Positions 25,625 through 32,506 of a stretch of 64,000 nt of DNA are shown piece after piece; the stretch's first letter is position 1; each line of letters starts with the position of its first letter. The notes below the pieces were generated by a model. That model had not been told where the DNA came from and searched no databases. It worked only from the letters and a program-made list of their open reading frames with translations. Source of the DNA: Falsirhodobacter deserti (GTDB taxonomy: Bacteria; Pseudomonadota; Alphaproteobacteria; Rhodobacterales; Rhodobacteraceae); the NCBI RefSeq assembly GCF_004015795.1, contig NZ_ML137218.1, positions 483,548 to 547,547 of the forward strand, written 5' to 3'. The position numbers were made by a program, and so were the translations under genes.

Positions 25625-26211
25625 CACAGCGATCCTTTCGTGGAGGGAATCGCATCGGCGCGGCGCTGATCAGGTTCCACCGCTTCGCGCAGGGCGCGGG
25701 CAACGGCCTTGAAGGCGGCTTCGGCGATGTGGTGGCTGTTCAGCCCGTGAATCAGGTCCACATGCAGGGTGATTCCCGCATGGGTAGACAGCGCCTGAAA
25801 AAACTCCCTCACCAGTTCAGTGTCGAAGCGGCCGATGGCAGAGGTGGGAAAGGGAACGTTCCACACCAGATAGGGGCGGCCCGAAAGATCCAGGGCGCAG
25901 CGGACCAGCGCGTCATCCATCGCAAGGTGGAAACTGCCATAGCGGCGGATGCCCCGCTTGTCGCCAAGCGCTTTCGTCAGCGCCTGCCCGATGGCGATGC
26001 CGCAATCCTCGACGGTGTGGTGGTCGTCAATGTGGGTGTCGCCGTTCGCGCGCAGCGTCAGGTCGATCAGGGAATGGCGCGAAAGCTGGTCCAGCATGTG
26101 GTCGAAAAAGCCCACGCCGGTCTGCACATCATAAACGCCGGTTCCGTCCAAGTTGACGGTCAGCGTGATGTCGGTTTCGGCGGTTTTGCGGGTGATCTCG
26201 GCTTGGCGCAT
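25624..26211 (-). CDS. hisB: Imidazoleglycerol-phosphate dehydratase
   Basis: A 195-residue monofunctional dehydratase, the usual bacterial length, without the phosphatase domain of E. coli HisB. The metal-binding pattern [21 protein letters not shown] and [13 protein letters not shown] is intact. It removes water from imidazole glycerol phosphate. The ATG at 26211 follows AGGGA. It starts the hisBH pair just downstream (leftward) of two tRNA-Gly genes. Confidence 0.97.
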   Translation of the reverse strand: MRQAEITRKTAETDITLTVNLDGTGVYDVQTGVGFFDHMLDQLSRHSLIDLTLRANGDTHIDDHHTVEDCGIAIGQALTKALGDKRGIRRYGSFHLAMDDALVRCALDLSGRPYLVWNVPFPTSAIGRFDTELVREFFQALSTHAGITLHVDLIHGLNSHHIAEAAFKAVARALREAVEPDQRRADAIPSTKGSL

Positions 26212-26277
26212 CGCGGTGTCCCTTGTTGTCCTGCGCCTTATAGGTGGCGCTGCAAGGTCCTGCAATGTCTGGTGATC

Positions 26278-26352
26278 TGGAGCGGGCGAGGCGATTCGAA
26301 CGCCCGACCCTAACCTTGGCAAGGTTATGCTCTACCCCTGAGCTACGCCCGC
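26278..26352 (-). tRNA. tRNA-Gly (GCC), copy 1
   Basis: A 75-nt tRNA with acceptor stem GCGGGCG / CGCCCGC, anticodon loop TTGCCAA, T-loop TTCGAAT and encoded CCA. It is identical to the copy at 26374-26448. Confidence 0.97.
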
Positions 26353-26373
26353 GCTTCAGATCATCGGTCCAAT

Positions 26374-26448
26374 TGGAGCGGGCGAGGCGATTCGAACGCC
26401 CGACCCTAACCTTGGCAAGGTTATGCTCTACCCCTGAGCTACGCCCGC
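26374..26448 (-). tRNA. tRNA-Gly (GCC), copy 2
   Basis: A second identical copy, 21 bp from the first, so the two are probably one transcript. Tandem glyV-like copies supply the major Gly-GGC decoder in a high-GC genome. Confidence 0.97.
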
Positions 26449-26592
26449 ACCGTTTGGACTGGCGGGGATTTAGGCCACGGCGCGAACGGACGCAAGCGGA
26501 AAATTCGCGATGCGCAGAAAAAAAAGGCGGCGCCGAAGCACCGCCTTTCGAACTGCTGGCTGGCTGCGCGGGTGCGCGGCTGGCTGGCGTTC

Positions 26593-26793
26593 TTATTCAG
26601 CCGCGATCTGCGAGGCGAAGTGACCGCACCAGTCATTCGCGGTCACGACCGGCCAGAAGCCGCGTGCTTCGGCCGAGGGTTGCGTGACGGGCGGGTTGAA
26701 GCGGCACAGGCCGGCATCGCGGGCAAGCGTGGTGCCGTTGGCGGCGTGATCTTCGTAAAATGCGCAGGCGGCGCAGTTGCTGTGAGTGGTCAT
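26593..26793 (-). CDS. Small four-cysteine protein
   Basis: A 66-residue cytoplasmic protein with Cys7, Cys10, Cys30 and Cys56 in the pattern CxxC-x19-CRFNPP-x20-WPVV-x4-DWCGHF. That arrangement, with the CR..PP and WP.V...DWCG signatures, recurs in small metal-site proteins, including the iron-sulfur small subunits of benzylsuccinate synthase. A zinc or Fe-S site is likely (inference), function unknown. GGAGAT 7 bp before the ATG at 26793 fixes the start. Confidence 0.7.
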   Translation of the reverse strand: MTTHSNCAACAFYEDHAANGTTLARDAGLCRFNPPVTQPSAEARGFWPVVTANDWCGHFASQIAAE

Positions 26794-27080
26794 ATCCAGA
26801 TCTCCTTCAAAACATTTCGTCGGAAGCATTTCCGGCCTTCCTTGGAATAGTTCTAGATCTCGACCCCCCTGTCGTCAAGAAAATAACCGTGAAAAAACAT
26901 AAGGTTGAGTGATTGTGTCGGGTAATAAGCATCAAGAAAAACAGTCGGATTTCCGCCTGCCGTCATAACCAAAACGGTTGGTTTTCATGATCAGGTCGCA
27001 ACCTGTCGCGATCCTTCGGAAACTTCCGGAACATTGGGGGAACTCTTTTCATCGGCGGGGAAGGGGGGTATGATCCGCTC
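26794..27080. other. AT-rich divergent intergenic region
   Basis: These 287 bp separate the four-Cys gene from the UvrD helicase gene and must carry both promoters. The stretch around 26860-26980 is clearly AT-richer than its surroundings and holds a 6-bp inverted repeat, AACCAA / TTGGTT (26967-26983). No further gene is visible. Confidence 0.5.
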
Positions 27081-29423
27081 ATGACCGGACCCGATGATTT
27101 TGACGCTTTCGAAGCTGCCGTTCCGCTGAGCCGCCGGGCTATGGCGGCCCGTCCTGCCCCTTATCTGGATGATTTGAACCCCGCGCAGCGCGAGGCGGTG
27201 GAATCACTCGACGGGCCGGTCCTGATGCTGGCCGGTGCCGGCACGGGCAAGACGAAAGCGCTCACCTCGCGGATTGTGCACCTGCTGAACACGCAGCGCG
27301 CCCGCCCGAACGAGATTCTGGCCGTGACCTTCACCAACAAGGCCGCGCGTGAGATGAAAGAGCGGGTCAGCCGCATGCTTGGCGGGATGGAGGGGATGCC
27401 ATGGATGGGCACCTTCCATTCGATCAGTGTGAAGATCCTGCGGCGCCATTCGGAACTGGTGGGGCTGAAATCCAACTTCACCATTCTGGACACGGACGAC
27501 CAGATCCGCCTGCTGAAGCAGTTGATCGTTGCCGCCAACATCGATGAAAAACGCTGGCCCGCGCGGATGATGGCGGGAATCATCGATGGCTGGAAGAACC
27601 GCGCATGGACGCCGCGCCGCGTGCCCGCCGCCGAGGCTGGGGCCTTCAACCATCGCGGGACCGAAATTTACGAACAATACCAGGACCGCCTGAAATCCCT
27701 GAACGCAGTGGATTTCGGTGACCTGCTGCTGCACGTCCTGACGATATTCCAGGATTATCCCGATGTGCTGGCGCAGTATCAGCGCTGGCTGCCTTATATC
27801 ATGGTGGACGAATATCAGGACACCAACAGCGCCCAGTATCTGTGGCTGCGGCTTCTGGCGCAGGCGCACCGGAACATCTGCTGCGTGGGCGATGATGACC
27901 AGTCCATCTATGGCTGGCGCGGGGCCGAGGTGGGCAACATCCTGCGATTCGAAAAGGACTTCCCCGGCGCGAAGGTGATCCGGCTGGAGCAGAACTACCG
28001 CTCCACGGAACATATCCTTGCGGCAGCTTCGGGCGTGATCGCCGCCAATGCCGGGCGGCTGGGAAAGACGCTTTGGACCAACGCCTCGGGCGGGGAAAAG
28101 GTGCGCCTGATCGGCCACTGGGATGGCGAGGAGGAGGCCCGCTGGATCGGCGAGGAGGTTGAGGCCCTGCAACGGGGCACGCGTGGCCGCGACCGGCTTG
28201 GTCTTGACTCCATGGCGATTCTTGTCCGCGCCTCGCACCAGATGCGCGCGTTCGAAGATCGCTTCCTGACAATCGGCCTGCCTTACCGCGTCATCGGCGG
28301 CCCCCGCTTCTATGAACGGTTGGAGATTCGCGACGCCATGGCCTATTTCCGGCTGGTCGTGTCGCCCGATGATGATCTTGCGTTCGAGAGGGTGGTGAAC
28401 ACGCCCAAGCGGGGCCTTGGCGACAAGGCGCAACAGTCGATCCAGCGCGCGGCCCGGGAGGCGGGCGTTTCCCTGCTGGAGGGTGCACGCGCATTGCTGG
28501 CGCAGGGCGGCATCGGCGGCAAGGGCGCAGGCCAGTTGCGCCTGTTCGTGGAGGGCGTGGATCGCTGGCACGCCACCATCCAGCGCGACCACAACCATAT
28601 CGAGCTGGCCGAGACGATTCTGGACGAATCCGGCTATACCGCGATGTGGCAGAACGACAAGGCGCCCGAGGCACCCGGCCGTCTGGAAAACCTGAAGGAA
28701 TTGATCAAGGCGCTGGAGCAGTTCGAGAATCTTCAGGGCTTCCTTGAACATGTTGCACTGATCATGGACAACGAGCAGGCAGAGTCCGAGCAGAAGGTAT
28801 CGATCATGACCCTTCACGCGGCAAAGGGTCTCGAATTCCCCGCTGTTTTCCTGCCGGGTTGGGAAGATGGCCTGTTCCCCTCGCAGCGCGCAATGGACGA
28901 ATCGGGGCTGAAGGGCCTCGAGGAAGAACGTCGGCTGGCCTATGTCGGCATCACGCGGGCCGAAGAAATCTGCACCATTTCGTTCGCGGCGAACCGGCGC
29001 GTTTACGGCCAGTGGCAATCGGCGCTGCCGTCCCGGTTCATCGACGAACTTCCGCCCGAACATGTGGAGGTTCTGACCCCGCCCGGCCTTTATGGCGGCG
29101 GGTTCGGTGCGGCAGCCACCCCGATGGACCAGCGGGTGGCAAGTGCCGACGTTTATAACTCTCCCGGGTGGAAGCGGATGCAGGACCGTGCGGCAAGCCG
29201 TCCCGTCGGCCAACCGCGTGAGGCAAAGGGAATCGTCATCGATGCGCAGGCGGTTGCCCGCTTCACGCAGGGCGATCGCGTGTTCAGCCAGAAGTTCGGC
29301 TATGGCACGGTTCAGGGCGTGGAGGGTGACAAGCTGGATGTTGCCTTCGACAAGGCTGGCGCAAAAAAGATCGTCGCCAGCTTCGTGGTGGCAGCAAATC
29401 AGGCCGACGACGTTCCGTTCTGA
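27081..29423 (+). CDS. uvrD: UvrD/PcrA-type ATP-dependent DNA helicase
   Basis: A 780-residue superfamily 1A 3'-5' helicase acting in nucleotide excision and mismatch repair and in clearing RNA polymerase. The Walker A box is AGAGTGKT (51-58), Walker B is VDEYQDTN (near 250), followed by QSIYGWRGA, QNYRST and the late motifs VSIMTLHAAKGLEF and AYVGITRA. A C-terminal Tudor-like domain (about 730-770: DRVFSQKFGYGTVQGVEGDKL) is typical of UvrD/PcrA. It starts at 27081 behind a G-rich ribosome binding site and converges on the hairpin RNA array. Confidence 0.94.
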   Translation: MTGPDDFDAFEAAVPLSRRAMAARPAPYLDDLNPAQREAVESLDGPVLMLAGAGTGKTKALTSRIVHLLNTQRARPNEILAVTFTNKAAREMKERVSRMLGGMEGMPWMGTFHSISVKILRRHSELVGLKSNFTILDTDDQIRLLKQLIVAANIDEKRWPARMMAGIIDGWKNRAWTPRRVPAAEAGAFNHRGTEIYEQYQDRLKSLNAVDFGDLLLHVLTIFQDYPDVLAQYQRWLPYIMVDEYQDTNSAQYLWLRLLAQAHRNICCVGDDDQSIYGWRGAEVGNILRFEKDFPGAKVIRLEQNYRSTEHILAAASGVIAANAGRLGKTLWTNASGGEKVRLIGHWDGEEEARWIGEEVEALQRGTRGRDRLGLDSMAILVRASHQMRAFEDRFLTIGLPYRVIGGPRFYERLEIRDAMAYFRLVVSPDDDLAFERVVNTPKRGLGDKAQQSIQRAAREAGVSLLEGARALLAQGGIGGKGAGQLRLFVEGVDRWHATIQRDHNHIELAETILDESGYTAMWQNDKAPEAPGRLENLKELIKALEQFENLQGFLEHVALIMDNEQAESEQKVSIMTLHAAKGLEFPAVFLPGWEDGLFPSQRAMDESGLKGLEEERRLAYVGITRAEEICTISFAANRRVYGQWQSALPSRFIDELPPEHVEVLTPPGLYGGGFGAAATPMDQRVASADVYNSPGWKRMQDRAASRPVGQPREAKGIVIDAQAVARFTQGDRVFSQKFGYGTVQGVEGDKLDVAFDKAGAKKIVASFVVAANQADDVPF

Positions 29424-29465
29424 CGGAAGCGTTCGTCGCGCCGCGCGGCCGGCTTCAAACAGCTT

Positions 29466-29516
29466 TGAAAAAACAAAAACGGCGGCGCCCAGGGAGGAGG
29501 AGGGGCACCGCCGTTT
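29466..29516 (-). terminator. Cuckoo-like hairpin 10 of 10, doubling as terminator
   Basis: A 13-bp stem with one mismatch (29477-29489 with 29504-29516) and a loop containing CCTCCTCCTCCC. On the minus strand it runs into GTTTTTGTTTTTTC, a good intrinsic terminator tail. It also lies just after the converging uvrD gene. Confidence 0.82.
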
Positions 29517-29524
29517 CTGTTACG

Positions 29525-29550
29525 CGCACCCAGGGAGGAGGAGGGGTGCG
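29525..29550 (-). repeat. Cuckoo-like hairpin 9 of 10
   Basis: Stem CGCACCC / GGGTGCG (7 bp) with the common 12-nt loop. Confidence 0.8.
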
Positions 29551-29559
29551 GTTCCGATA

Positions 29560-29593
29560 GAACGCCACCTTGGGAGGAGGAGTGGCAGCGTTC
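29560..29593 (-). repeat. Cuckoo-like hairpin 8 of 10
   Basis: Stem GAAC-GCCA / TGGC-GTTC with a 3-nt bulge. The loop carries CCTCCTCCC. Confidence 0.7.
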
Positions 29594-29600
29594 CGACCTG

Positions 29601-29627
29601 CGGCCACCGGGGAGGAGATGGCGACCG
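29601..29627 (-). repeat. Cuckoo-like hairpin 7 of 10 (divergent motif)
   Basis: Imperfect stem built on GCCA / TGGC with flanking CG-rich pairing. The loop reads TCTCCTCCCC on the minus strand, one base off the motif. This is the most degenerate unit. Confidence 0.6.
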
Positions 29628-29636
29628 TAGAAGGTA

Positions 29637-29668
29637 GGCGGCACCCAGGGAGGAGGAGGGGTGCCGCC
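29637..29668 (-). repeat. Cuckoo-like hairpin 6 of 10
   Basis: Perfect 10-bp stem GGCGGCACCC / GGGTGCCGCC with the common 12-nt loop. Confidence 0.85.
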
Positions 29669-29677
29669 GGATCCACA

Positions 29678-29701
29678 GTGGCCAGGGAGGAGGAGGGCCA
29701 C
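29678..29701 (-). repeat. Cuckoo-like hairpin 5 of 10
   Basis: Stem GTGGCC / GGCCAC (6 bp) with the common 12-nt loop. Confidence 0.8.
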
Positions 29702-29715
29702 CGTAGGAAACTTGT

Positions 29716-29749
29716 GCGGCGACCTCAGGGAGGAGGAGGAGGTCGCCGC
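29716..29749 (-). repeat. Cuckoo-like hairpin 4 of 10
   Basis: The longest perfect stem, GCGGCGACCTC / GAGGTCGCCGC (11 bp), with the common 12-nt loop. Confidence 0.85.
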
Positions 29750-29758
29750 GGACACGAC

Positions 29759-29782
29759 CGGCCCAGGGAGGAGGAGGGGCCG
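29759..29782 (-). repeat. Cuckoo-like hairpin 3 of 10
   Basis: Stem CGGCCC / GGGCCG (6 bp) with the common 12-nt loop CTCCTCCTCCCT (minus strand). Confidence 0.8.
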
Positions 29783-29796
29783 AACGTACTCTGTGT

Positions 29797-29811
29797 GGAG
29801 CATGAGGCTCC
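29797..29811 (-). repeat. Motif-less hairpin inside the array
   Basis: GGAGC / GCTCC with a 5-nt loop in the 42-nt gap between hairpins 2 and 3. It lacks the CCTCCTCCC motif. Confidence 0.45.
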
Positions 29812-29824
29812 GTAAAAGGCGCGG

Positions 29825-29846
29825 GACATCGGGAGGAGGTGATGTC
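29825..29846 (-). repeat. Cuckoo-like hairpin 2 of 10
   Basis: Stem GACATC / GATGTC (6 bp) with a 10-nt loop, ACCTCCTCCC on the minus strand. This is the most compact loop. Confidence 0.8.
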
Positions 29847-29855
29847 GCCGCTGTC

Positions 29856-29885
29856 ACCGGGCCCAGGGAGGAGGGAGAGCCCGGT
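29856..29885 (-). repeat. Cuckoo-like hairpin 1 of 10
   Basis: Stem ACCGGGC / GCCCGGT (7 bp) around a 16-nt loop containing CCTCCTCCC on the minus strand. It begins 8 bp after the DUF1127 stop codon. Confidence 0.8.
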
Positions 29886-29893
29886 AAGAAAAC

Positions 29894-30100
29894 TCAGTTG
29901 CCGTAGGCGGCCTTGTAAGCCACGGCGCGGATCGACGAGCGGTCCAGACCCAGATCGCCAAGGTCGCGGCTGGACAGTGCGTTCAGCTCTGCCACCGTTT
30001 GGCGATAGATCGCACGGCGCTGCATGCTGGCCTTCAGGGCCGAGAACACGTTGCCGAAGCGAAAGCCTTCGTTCGTGATATGCGTAACTGCTTGTGCCAT
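29894..30100 (-). CDS. DUF1127 small protein, CcaF1-like
   Basis: A 68-residue protein with a C-terminal DUF1127 domain (about 27-62: [20 protein letters not shown], then [19 protein letters not shown]), Arg-rich and helical. The context, a DUF1127 gene immediately upstream of CCUCCUCCC-loop RNAs, is that of ccaF1 (RSP_6037) in R. sphaeroides, an RNA-binding protein reported to influence maturation of these RNAs and RNA turnover. The ATG at 30100 follows GAGG at 7-8 bp. The same transcript very likely continues into the array 8 bp beyond the stop. The R. sphaeroides gene is driven by the heat-shock-type sigma factors RpoHI/RpoHII; a matching promoter here is not certain. Confidence 0.88.
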   Translation of the reverse strand: MAQAVTHITNEGFRFGNVFSALKASMQRRAIYRQTVAELNALSSRDLGDLGLDRSSIRAVAYKAAYGN

Positions 30101-30213
30101 CGGGACACCTCGATCAGGTTTGCGTTGCGCGTTCGGCGTTGCCGCGTCCTGCGCTGTTGAGTGCAATTTGCGTGTTTTGCTGCAAGTGCACAATCCCGAC
30201 TCGTGGCAATGCC

Positions 30214-30234
30214 GCCATGCAGCATCCGCATGGC
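30214..30234. repeat. Inverted repeat in the DUF1127 / mrp divergent region
   Basis: GCCATGC / GCATGGC, 7 bp perfect with a 7-nt centre, in the 254-bp region between the divergent DUF1127 and mrp genes. Possible operator; no consensus recognised. Confidence 0.35.
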
Positions 30235-30354
30235 TTGCCCGGTCATCTGCCCGTGTCGTGCCATGGCTGCACAAACCTTGTGCCGTTTGCGAACGGGCCT
30301 TGTGCTTGGCGATGTTCTGCCCAACTTGACCCCGACATCAATAAGGAGCGCGCC

Positions 30355-31410
30355 ATGGCCATCACCCGCGAAACCATCCTTGCCGCACTGGACCGGGTTG
30401 CGGTTCCCGGCGGCACCCTTGTTTCGCGCGACCTGATCCGGGCGCTGACGGTGGAAGGCGGCAATGTCCGGTTCGTGATCGAGGCGCCCTCGGCCGAGCA
30501 GGCCCGCATGATGGAGCCGCTGCGCGCCCACACGCAGGCGTTGCTCGAGGCGCTGCCGGGTGTGACCGGCGTGTCGGTGGTGTTGACGGCGCATGAAGGA
30601 AAGGCGCCGTCGCTGAAGCTGGGCCGCCACCCCACGCCCGACCAGGGGCCGCAGGCGGTTCCGGGCGTGGCGCGCATCATCGCGATCGGGTCGGGCAAGG
30701 GCGGGGTGGGTAAATCCACTGTCTCGTCCAATCTTGCCGTGGCGCTTGCACGGAAGGGGCGGCGGGTCGGGCTGCTGGATGCCGACATCTATGGCCCGTC
30801 GCAGCCGCGGATGATGGGCGTTTCGAAGCGTCCTGCGTCGCCTGATGGAAAGACGATCATCCCCCTTCAGGCGCATGGCGTGACCATGATGTCGATGGGC
30901 CTGATGGTGAAGGAGGAGGAAGCCATCGTCTGGCGCGGCCCCATGCTTATGGGTGCCCTGCAGCAGATGCTGGGTCAGGTTGCGTGGGGGGAGCTTGACG
31001 TTTTGCTGGTGGACCTGCCCCCGGGCACGGGTGACGTGGCGATGACGTTGTGCCAGCGCACGCAACTGGCGGGCGCGATCGTGGTGTCCACTCCGCAGGA
31101 CGTGGCGCTGCTGGATGCACGCAAGGCGCTGGACATGTTCAAGCGCCTTGGCACGCCCGTCCTTGGCCTGATCGAGAATATGAGCGTCTTTATCTGCCCC
31201 AACTGCAACCATCCCTCGCACATCTTCGGCCGTGGTGGTGTTGCGGCCGAGGCTTCGAGGCTGAGTGTGCCATTCCTGGGGGAACTGCCGTTGGATCTTT
31301 CGGTCCGGCTGGCCGGCGATGCGGGCACGCCTGCCGCGGCGGGCGAAGGCGCGGTCGCTGATGCCTATGCGCGGCTGGCTGCCCAGCTCGTGGCAGATGG
31401 CGTGGCCTGA
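30355..31410 (+). CDS. mrp: Mrp/NBP35 family iron-sulfur carrier ATPase
   Basis: A 351-residue ApbC/Mrp protein. An N-terminal MIP18-like domain (about 1-85) is joined to a deviant Walker ATPase with [11 protein letters not shown] at 112-122. Later motifs are DLPPGTGDV and the CPNC pair (MSVFICPNC), which binds a bridging Fe-S cluster. It transfers Fe-S clusters to apoproteins in the cytoplasm. AAGGAG upstream of the ATG at 30355 decides the start against a much longer upstream frame. It ends just before a strong hairpin terminator. Confidence 0.94.
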   Translation: MAITRETILAALDRVAVPGGTLVSRDLIRALTVEGGNVRFVIEAPSAEQARMMEPLRAHTQALLEALPGVTGVSVVLTAHEGKAPSLKLGRHPTPDQGPQAVPGVARIIAIGSGKGGVGKSTVSSNLAVALARKGRRVGLLDADIYGPSQPRMMGVSKRPASPDGKTIIPLQAHGVTMMSMGLMVKEEEAIVWRGPMLMGALQQMLGQVAWGELDVLLVDLPPGTGDVAMTLCQRTQLAGAIVVSTPQDVALLDARKALDMFKRLGTPVLGLIENMSVFICPNCNHPSHIFGRGGVAAEASRLSVPFLGELPLDLSVRLAGDAGTPAAAGEGAVADAYARLAAQLVADGVA

Positions 31411-31463
31411 CCGCAGATAGCCGGGATCATCTGGGAAAGATCGCCCCCCGCACAGGAATCGCC

Positions 31464-31494
31464 AGCCCGCTTGCCCCTGCGGCAAGCGGGCTTT
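31464..31494 (+). terminator. Terminator after mrp
   Basis: A perfect 12-bp stem AGCCCGCTTGCC / GGCAAGCGGGCT with a CCTGC loop and a short T run. Confidence 0.75.
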
Positions 31495-31602
31495 GCCATA
31501 CCTGAACGGATGTTCCCGGCCCTGCAGGCGCTGCGGCGAGATTTTGCTGGGATGCTGTGGGATCGCTGCATCACACCAGATATAGAAGAGGGAACGGTGA
31601 CG

Positions 31603-31627
31603 TTAACTATATACGCTAAACGTTAGC
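31603..31627. promoter_or_regulatory. AT-rich segment with inverted repeat upstream of the dcw leader
   Basis: TTAACTATATA is followed by GCTAA-ACG-TTAGC (31615-31627), a perfect inverted repeat. CGTTA recurs on both sides. It lies within the 580-bp gap between mrp and mraZ and may belong to promoter or operator sequences of the dcw cluster. Confidence 0.35.
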
Positions 31628-31667
31628 CGTAAGTCGTTCCGCTAAGCCGGAAACTGGCCGTTTCCAG

Positions 31668-31697
31668 TTGAAAAGTTCCTGTGTGGAAGCCGATTTT
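31668..31697 (+). promoter_or_regulatory. Candidate dcw/UpsM promoter
   Basis: TTGAAA (31668-31673) and GATTTT (31692-31697) with an 18-bp spacer. A start near 31,705 would give a leader of about 285 nt, close to the roughly 268-nt leader described for R. sphaeroides mraZ. Confidence 0.35.
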
Positions 31698-31703
31698 TCC
31701 CTT

Positions 31704-31947
31704 TACGTCCCACCTAATCCCATGCCATCCCTATGGCACCAAGACGAGGGTGGAAGTTCAACAGGGGCGGCAAAAAGACCCCGACGGCACAAACCTTTCA
31801 GGTTTCATACAGGCACCGCTTTCGTCTCCATAAAAGATCCGGCGCGCGGCCGAGCAGTCATCCCCCAGGTGGGCGCGCGCAGCTGGACACCCAGCGATGG
31901 GACAGACCGGCGGATCGGGCAGTGGCAGCCGCTCGATCCGCCGTTTT
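31704..31947 (+). ncRNA. UpsM-like small RNA in the mraZ leader
   Basis: No protein gene fits the 580 bp before mraZ, yet a terminator-type hairpin ends only 44 bp before the mraZ start. In R. sphaeroides the dcw cluster is preceded by an unusually long 5' leader that yields the abundant small RNA UpsM through premature termination and RNase E cleavage. The position, size and terminator here agree with an UpsM homologue. The 5' end is estimated from a candidate promoter only, and primary sequence identity to UpsM was not checked. Confidence 0.5.
31908..31947 (+). terminator. Leader terminator/attenuator before mraZ
   Basis: A 10-bp perfect stem CGGCGGATCG / CGATCCGCCG with a 16-nt loop followed by TTTT. 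It should stop part of the transcription before mraZ and form the 3' end of the UpsM-like RNA. Confidence 0.7.
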
Positions 31948-31990
31948 CCGTTCCGGGGATCCCCCTCGGAAACAGAGGCAGGATACGGGC

Positions 31991-32503
31991 GTGGCTGAGG
32001 CGTTCAGAGGCGAGTTCAACCAAAAGGTTGACGCGAAGGCGCGGGTCCTGATCCCTGTTGCCTTTCGTCGTGTGCTTCATGACGGCGATCCGCTGGCCCG
32101 CGAAACAAACCGCCCGCGCATCGTGATGGTTTATGGCGATCCGCGTCGCGAATTTGTCGAATGCTATTCGATCGAGGAGATGGCGGACCTTGAAGGCAAG
32201 ATCCTGCAGCTTCCCGCAGGTTCGCCCCAGCGCCGGATCCTCGAACGCAACTACATCACCCTGTCGGTCACGGTGGAGGTGGACGAGGACGGTCGCATCG
32301 TCCTGCCGCCCAAGGTCCGCGACAAGCTGGGCCTGACCGCCGACAACATCAAAGCCACGGTCGAAGCCATCTTCGCCGGTACGCTCAACACCTTCCAGAT
32401 CTGGACACGCGACGCCTTCGATGCCGAGCTTGCCCGTCGCGAGGAGGAGGAGCTGGCACTTCTGGAGGGCGGCGCGGACATGCTGACCCTTTTGCAGGGA
32501 TAA
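31991..32503 (+). CDS. mraZ: Transcriptional regulator MraZ
   Basis: A 170-residue MraZ with two AbrB/SpoVT-like half domains: AEAFRGEFNQKVDAKARVLIP at the start and VDEDGRIVLPPKVRDKLG near 97-114. MraZ oligomers bind GTGGG-type direct repeats upstream of dcw and repress the cluster in other bacteria. It is about 20-25 residues longer than E. coli MraZ, with a C-terminal acidic helix. The start is the GTG at 31991 after AGGCAGGA. No clean triple MraZ box was seen in the leader. Confidence 0.9.
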   Translation: MAEAFRGEFNQKVDAKARVLIPVAFRRVLHDGDPLARETNRPRIVMVYGDPRREFVECYSIEEMADLEGKILQLPAGSPQRRILERNYITLSVTVEVDEDGRIVLPPKVRDKLGLTADNIKATVEAIFAGTLNTFQIWTRDAFDAELARREEEELALLEGGADMLTLLQG

Positions 32504-32506
32504 GTC

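Larger units (their letters stand above)
29466..29885 (-). ncRNA. Ten-unit Cuckoo/CcsR-like small RNA array
   Basis: Reading leftwards from 8 bp after the DUF1127 stop, ten hairpins follow each other, each with a G/A-poor loop built on CCTCCTCCC (nine exact; one has TCTCCTCCC). Six loops are the same 12 nt, CTCCTCCTCCCT (or extend it). Stem sequences differ from unit to unit but remain complementary, so structure is maintained while sequence drifts. Gaps are 7-14 nt except one of 42 nt. The last hairpin ends in a T-rich tail and acts as terminator. In R. sphaeroides four such RNAs (CcsR1-4, Cuckoo family) are co-transcribed with the DUF1127 gene ccaF1 and processed by RNase E; the motif mimics the 16S anti-Shine-Dalgarno. 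Confidence 0.88.

Noticed and set aside
26278-26448. An integration site with an attached genomic island at the tRNA-Gly genes.
   Set aside because: There is no integrase, no direct-repeat remnant other than the duplicated tRNA itself, and flanking genes are core genes.
29466-29885. The regular GGGAGGAGG repeats could look like a CRISPR array.
   Set aside because: The repeated core is only 9-12 bp, the intervening sequences are paired stems of variable length rather than unique spacers, and no cas genes are near.
29424-29885. Small open frames in the repeat array could encode Gly/Arg-rich repeat proteins.
   Set aside because: Frames are interrupted, lack ribosome binding sites, and follow from the purine-rich repeats; the stem pairing explains the sequence better.
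30094-30354. An N-terminal extension of Mrp reaching back to about 30,094.
   Set aside because: AAGGAG lies immediately before the ATG at 30355, and the extension is Cys/His-rich non-conserved sequence crossing the divergent promoter region.
31411-31990. RNase P RNA, often linked to dcw clusters in alphaproteobacteria.
   Set aside because: The conserved GAGGAAAGTCC-type core is absent from this region.
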